DNA of 17,925 bases. Origin: Deltaproteobacteria bacterium (GTDB lineage: Bacteria; Desulfobacterota; UBA8473). Below, piece by piece: positions 14,865-17,925 of the stretch. Location: NCBI GenBank assembly GCA_030643245.1, contig DAOWME010000032.1, positions 1 through 17,925 of the forward strand. Direction: 5' to 3'. The position numbers and the translations under genes were made by a program. The number at the start of each line of letters is the position of its first letter. Position 1 is the stretch's first letter. The notes under the pieces are model-generated. The model was not told where the DNA came from. It saw only the letters and a program-made list of their open reading frames with translations, and did not search any database.

Positions 14865-16064
14865 ATGATCGGAAGGAAGTTTCACTATGGGTGGGCCATT
14901 GTGCTCGCCTGTTTCCTGTGTTGCTTTAGTTACGGCATCTTCTACACCTTTGGCGTTTTTTTCAAACATTTGCAGATGGAATTCGGCTGGAGTCGTGGAT
15001 TAACATCCACGATCCATTCCTTGCACTGGTTCTTCTTCCCGATCTCCAGCTTAATAATAGGCTGGCTGACCGATAGGTGGGGCCCAAAACTGCCTCTTAT
15101 TGGCGGCGCGACCCTTCTGAGCATAGGGACCATCCTCCTCAGCCGTGTTCAAAGTCCTGCGCAATTCTATGCTTTTTACGGACTTGCTTCCATGGGCTCA
15201 GGCATAATATGGTCCTTACCTGCGGCTACGGTTCAGCGGTGGTTTGTAAAAAAGCGGGGATTGGCTTTGGGGATTGTTGCCAGCGGGGTGGGCGTCGGTT
15301 ATGGTCTTTCCCCCCTTAGCAGTCTTCTCATATCCAGTTTTGGCTGGAGGACCACTTATCTTATTTTAGGATCAGGGATATGGCTGGTACTCGCTTTTGC
15401 CACATGGATCATTGTGGGCAATCCACACGAAAAGGGACTGAAGCCCTATGGCATGGAGCATAATCTGACCGCGTATACAGGTCTGGAGGGGTGGGAGGTC
15501 ACAAGGGCTGTTAGGGGGTTGTGTTTCTGGCAGATATGTGCCATGCATGTTTGTCACCTCTTTGCCTTGATGATTGTCGCCGTGCATCTGATAAATTTTG
15601 CCACGGATACAGGCATAACAGAAGTCCAGGCGGCAACGGCATGGTTTCTGGTCGGGCTCTCCAGCATTCCCGGCAGGATCGTTGGAGGGCATATTGGGGA
15701 GAGGATAGGCTATAGAAAGGGATTTATCATCTGTGGCACGGCCAACGCATTGGCGCTTCTCTGGCTTGTCGGAGTAAAAAGCCCGTGGATGCTGTTTCTC
15801 TTTGTGATATTCTACGGTTTCTTCTACGGAGGTCAGACCCCCATGCTCCCTGGGCTTCTCGCTGATTTCTTCGGACTCAAACCCTTGTCCACACTCGTAG
15901 GCATCCAGTTATTCACCGGTGTGATAAGCGGAACTACGGGGCCCCTGTTCGCGGGTTTCATTTTCGACAGATTTGGAGATTATCGCATAGCTTTCATCAC
16001 AGCATCATGTTTCTGGGCATTCACTGCTCTATTAGCTCTTCCCTTGAAAGAACCGACGGAATAA
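14865..16064 (+). CDS. MFS transporter, monocarboxylate / oxalate-formate antiporter-like
   Basis: This is a 12-segment Major Facilitator Superfamily carrier of the inner membrane, 399 residues. It begins with the H-Y-G-W-A-I-V-L-A segment common at the start of the OFA/monocarboxylate branch. It has motif A in loop 2-3 (G-W-L-T-D-R-W-G-P, 66-74), a second motif-A-like sequence in the C-terminal half (G-G-H-I-G-E-R-I-G-Y-R-K-G) and G-F-I-F-D-R-F-G-D-Y near the end. The substrate is probably a small organic anion, but this is family inference. ATG 14865 is chosen over in-frame ATG 14832 because AGGAGG at 14855-14860 serves it; the longer form would place the Shine-Dalgarno inside the coding region and prepend 11 unconserved residues. 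It is divergent from purC and convergent with the BssA-like gene, so it is not in either operon. Confidence 0.88.
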   Translation: MIGRKFHYGWAIVLACFLCCFSYGIFYTFGVFFKHLQMEFGWSRGLTSTIHSLHWFFFPISSLIIGWLTDRWGPKLPLIGGATLLSIGTILLSRVQSPAQFYAFYGLASMGSGIIWSLPAATVQRWFVKKRGLALGIVASGVGVGYGLSPLSSLLISSFGWRTTYLILGSGIWLVLAFATWIIVGNPHEKGLKPYGMEHNLTAYTGLEGWEVTRAVRGLCFWQICAMHVCHLFALMIVAVHLINFATDTGITEVQAATAWFLVGLSSIPGRIVGGHIGERIGYRKGFIICGTANALALLWLVGVKSPWMLFLFVIFYGFFYGGQTPMLPGLLADFFGLKPLSTLVGIQLFTGVISGTTGPLFAGFIFDRFGDYRIAFITASCFWAFTALLALPLKEPTE

Positions 16065-16179
16065 GTAACCGCCGATGGCGAAAGACCCATTGTCTTTAAA
16101 AGGCTTGCCATAATTCAGCGGACACAGATGGTTTACTTGCTGGGTACTCATTTTCTGTTACTTGTTACAAACGACAATA

Positions 16180-16365
16180 TTAGGGACAGGGACGAAATAA
16201 TTTCCCCATTTGTGCATCTCATCTTCAGGCCATCTTTGCCCGATCTTCAAACACAAAATCCTCAAAATAGTTCGACTATTCCTGCGGTTTTGCGTTTTCA
16301 AATCGAACAAATCTAACCTAAATCTGAGCGCCAACTTGAGGAAGTTATTTCGTCCCCGTCCCTAA
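16180..16365 (+). repeat. Complete 186-bp foldback (MITE-like) element
   Basis: The element is bounded by 25-bp terminal inverted repeats at 16180-16204 and 16341-16365 that match at 23 of 25 positions (core GGGACGAAATAA, outer end TTAGGGAC). The inverted symmetry continues inward: the two arms of about 91 bp are roughly 70% complementary by hand alignment, and the centre is a perfect palindrome, AATAGT-TCG-ACTATT (16266-16280). The whole element could fold into one long hairpin. It carries no transposase and no credible gene. A copy of its right 132 bp lies at 144-276, and an orphan end at 14658-14680. No clean short target duplication is visible beside it. It lies between two convergent genes. 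Confidence 0.85.
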
Positions 16366-16456
16366 GCAACCGCCGACAGCAAAAATCATGCCATTATCAT
16401 CGAAGGGTTAACGATAATTAGAATTGCTGTTGGATTTAACTGGAATTCCGATATAA

Positions 16457-16563
16457 GAAGCAAGAAAAAAATCACCTTGCGCTAAAAGGGGGATAAAGGA
16501 TGTTGCCTTCCTGGAGGAGGGGGGAATCCTTGGCTGGCAGTACGATGTGATCATGAAGGACTA
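16457..16563 (+). pseudogene. Possible C-terminal gene remnant
   Basis: After a TAA at 16454-16456 a plus-strand frame runs open to TAA 16561-16563. It has no ATG start and no plausible ribosome binding site. Its last part reads K-D-V-A-F-L-E-E-G-G-I-L-G-W-Q-Y-D-V-I-M-K-D, which has protein-like composition and could be the tail of a degraded gene. The family is not recognised. A chance open frame of this length is quite possible. Confidence 0.2.
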
Positions 16564-16578
16564 AATGACATGTTTTAA

Positions 16579-16604
16579 CCCCGGCCTCCGCATGAAGGCC
16601 GGGG
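16579..16604 (-). terminator. Probable terminator of the BssA-like gene
   Basis: A perfect 9-bp GC-rich stem (CCCCGGCCT 16579-16587, AGGCCGGGG 16596-16604) with an 8-nt loop lies 57 nt beyond the stop codon of the minus-strand gene. The following minus-strand sequence, TTAAAACA, is only a weak U-tract. Being symmetric, it could also stop readthrough from the plus strand. Confidence 0.65.
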
Positions 16605-16617
16605 TCATACATCGTCA

Positions 16618-16646
16618 CCGATATGGAGGCAACCCTCCTCTATCGG
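16618..16646 (-). terminator. Second hairpin between the BssA-like stop and the terminator
   Basis: CCGATA (16618-16623) pairs with TATCGG (16641-16646), and GGAGG (16625-16629) with CCTCC (16634-16638), around a CAAC loop with a 1x2 internal loop. It begins about 16 nt after the minus-strand stop codon. It may help protect or end the transcript; it lacks a U-run. Confidence 0.4.
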
Positions 16647-16661
16647 GCACAATGGTTTTAA

Positions 16662-17925
16662 TTAACCCAATCCCTGAATCGTCCTCTGGATAATACTGTC
16701 CTGGGTCTTACGGCTGATATCCACGAAGTGAGCGCTGTAACCCGCCACCCTCACGATCACCTCCTGAAATTTCTCAGGATCGCGCTGGGCAGCCCGCAAG
16801 GTCGCATCATCCACCATGTTGAACTGCACGTGGTCCATACCCAGATCGGCCCAGGTCTTCATATAGGCCTTCCAGAGCTGATAGCCCTTCTCACCGGCCA
16901 ACTGAGTCGGTGAAAGCCGCTGATTCAAAAGAAATGCCCTTCCATCACCAATGTGGTCGATCTTGCCGCAAGACTTGAGAACCGCTGTGGGACCCTTCTT
17001 GTCCAATCCCGGACCCGGTGAGATGCCGCCGTCGTAAAGAGCATCACCCAACCTGCGGCCACTCGGCAATGCACCAACTACGTTAGCAAAGAGTATGTTC
17101 CCGCTCACGTTCTCGGGAAGCATCGGTATGTTGTTACCTGAGGCGCACTTCACCTCTTTCGAGTGCCTTGCAACCTCCCGCAGACAGCGAAGCATGATGT
17201 CGTCAACGTAGTCGTCGTCATTGCCCCACTTGGGCGCGTTCTGCACAAAGTCCATCCTCATCTCTTCATAGCCTTCCCAGTTCGCCATGAGACCCTCTAT
17301 TAGCTGATCCATCGTGTATTTCTTCTCATCATAGATGAGCTTCTTGATGGCGGCGAGGCTGTCTATATTTTCGACCCATGTGAAACCGGTAAACCAGGTG
17401 TTGCCCCGTTCCCCGTTATCAGGATCACATGCATCCAGCCCAGTCTCCACAGCACGTTCGTAAAAGGCGGACAGGACCGGTCTTGAATAGAATTCCGGGT
17501 CTTTGGACCTCCCCAGGTTCACCGACCGTACCAGCAGGTTCATCATCCATTCCATCTGCTTGACCCAGGCCTGGTAGAGCTCCTCGAAGTCCTTAAAGTC
17601 GCGAGGATCACCCGTCTTAGGCCCCATCTGCATGTTCACTATGTGATCGTACCCGTTATGGAGGGTGTATTCTATGAACTTGGAGGTGTTCCCGGCGCAT
17701 GCCGCCATCCTGAAGGGCTGGGAACCGTACTTTGTGGTGGGACATGGAGACATGCACGCCTGGTTTACCCACTGCCTCGCCTCTTCAAGGGGATGACCGT
17801 GCCAGTACATGGCGTTGGGGATCAAGACAGAGTCATTCCGCATGTTGGGATAACCAAGCCCATGCCTGATGCACTCAAAACACTCCCTCAAGACCTCATC
17901 CTTTACCTGGGGATGGTACCTGAAG
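16662..17925 (-). CDS. Glycyl radical enzyme, BssA-like fumarate-adding catalytic subunit (C-terminal part)
   Basis: The frame is open to the right edge, so the 5' half is outside the window; about 420 C-terminal residues are visible against about 860 for BssA. The family stores a radical on a glycine and uses a cysteine thiyl radical; BssA-type members add fumarate to methyl-aromatics or similar hydrocarbons in the cytoplasm. Visible motifs are the active-site cysteine loop N-Q-A-C-M-S-P-C-P-T-T-K near the left of the fragment, and R-V-A-G-Y-S-A with the radical glycine 25 residues before the end. The two are 338 residues apart (first Cys to Gly), close to the 336 reported for BssA Cys493-Gly829. 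The stretches G-I-S-P-G-P-G-L-D-K-K-G-P-T-A-V and D-H-V-Q-F-N-M-V also look BssA/NmsA/HbsA-like from memory. The substrate (toluene, cresol, methylnaphthalene or other) cannot be told. Two hairpins follow the stop with no small-subunit gene, so it ends its operon. The TTG at 17891 is not the start. Confidence 0.85.
   Translation of the reverse strand, partial: FRYHPQVKDEVLRECFECIRHGLGYPNMRNDSVLIPNAMYWHGHPLEEARQWVNQACMSPCPTTKYGSQPFRMAACAGNTSKFIEYTLHNGYDHIVNMQMGPKTGDPRDFKDFEELYQAWVKQMEWMMNLLVRSVNLGRSKDPEFYSRPVLSAFYERAVETGLDACDPDNGERGNTWFTGFTWVENIDSLAAIKKLIYDEKKYTMDQLIEGLMANWEGYEEMRMDFVQNAPKWGNDDDYVDDIMLRCLREVARHSKEVKCASGNNIPMLPENVSGNILFANVVGALPSGRRLGDALYDGGISPGPGLDKKGPTAVLKSCGKIDHIGDGRAFLLNQRLSPTQLAGEKGYQLWKAYMKTWADLGMDHVQFNMVDDATLRAAQRDPEKFQEVIVRVAGYSAHFVDISRKTQDSIIQRTIQGLG

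Noticed and set aside
16080..16100. Hairpin AAAGAC-CCATT-GTCTTT as the MFS terminator
   Set aside because: The 6-bp AT-rich stem is followed by AAAAGG, not a T-run, so termination is not supported.
16128..16316. 62-codon plus-strand ORF entering the foldback element
   Set aside because: Most of it is the element's left arm and centre; it has no ribosome binding site and the peptide has no recognisable domain. The frame simply follows the repeat.
1..17925. CRISPR array, prophage, defence island or toxin-antitoxin pair
   Set aside because: No regularly spaced repeats and no such gene families were seen on either strand; the window is mostly housekeeping.

Overview
The window reads as a chromosomal segment of an anaerobic bacterium, most likely a Desulfobacterota (former Deltaproteobacteria) lineage. 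The evidence is the dcw gene order, a B12-type radical SAM gene directly behind ftsZ, moderate GC, and a fumarate-adding-type glycyl radical enzyme of the kind known from anaerobic aromatic-hydrocarbon degraders. The taxonomic call is inference from gene content; there is no rRNA or other marker in the window.

Layout. (1) Positions 1-143, minus strand: the C-terminal remnant of a PhnC-type phosphonate ABC transporter ATPase, cut off at its 5' side. (2) Positions 144-276: the right portion of a palindromic repeat element. (3) Positions 300-13436, plus strand: a tight dcw run, mraY-murD-ftsW-murG-murC-murB-ddl-ftsQ-ftsA-ftsZ, followed after 2 nt by a radical SAM gene. (4) Positions 13460-14350, minus strand: purC, convergent with the dcw run. 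(5) A 514-bp divergent intergenic region holding hairpins and an orphan end of the repeat element. (6) Positions 14865-16064, plus strand: an MFS carrier of the monocarboxylate/oxalate-formate type. (7) A roughly 600-bp convergent intergenic region with a complete 186-bp foldback element, a possible gene remnant and terminator hairpins. (8) Positions 16662-17925, minus strand: the C-terminal half of a BssA-like glycyl radical enzyme, running off the right edge.

How the genes work together. MurC, MurB, MurD and Ddl make cytoplasmic UDP-MurNAc-peptide parts and D-Ala-D-Ala. MraY and MurG make lipid I and lipid II at the membrane. FtsW polymerises glycan at the septum. FtsQ, FtsA and FtsZ belong to the divisome. 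Spacings from a 29-nt overlap to about 90 nt suggest one transcription unit. The usual upstream dcw genes (mraZ, rsmH, ftsL, ftsI, murE, murF) are not in the window; mraY is instead preceded by the repeat fragment and the phnC remnant, which looks like a rearrangement breakpoint.

The least ordinary material is the repeat family: a complete 186-bp foldback element (16180-16365), a copy of its right 133 bp just upstream of mraY, and a lone terminal motif at 14658-14680. The BssA-like gene is the most metabolically informative accessory gene. Similarities were judged by eye; no database search was run.
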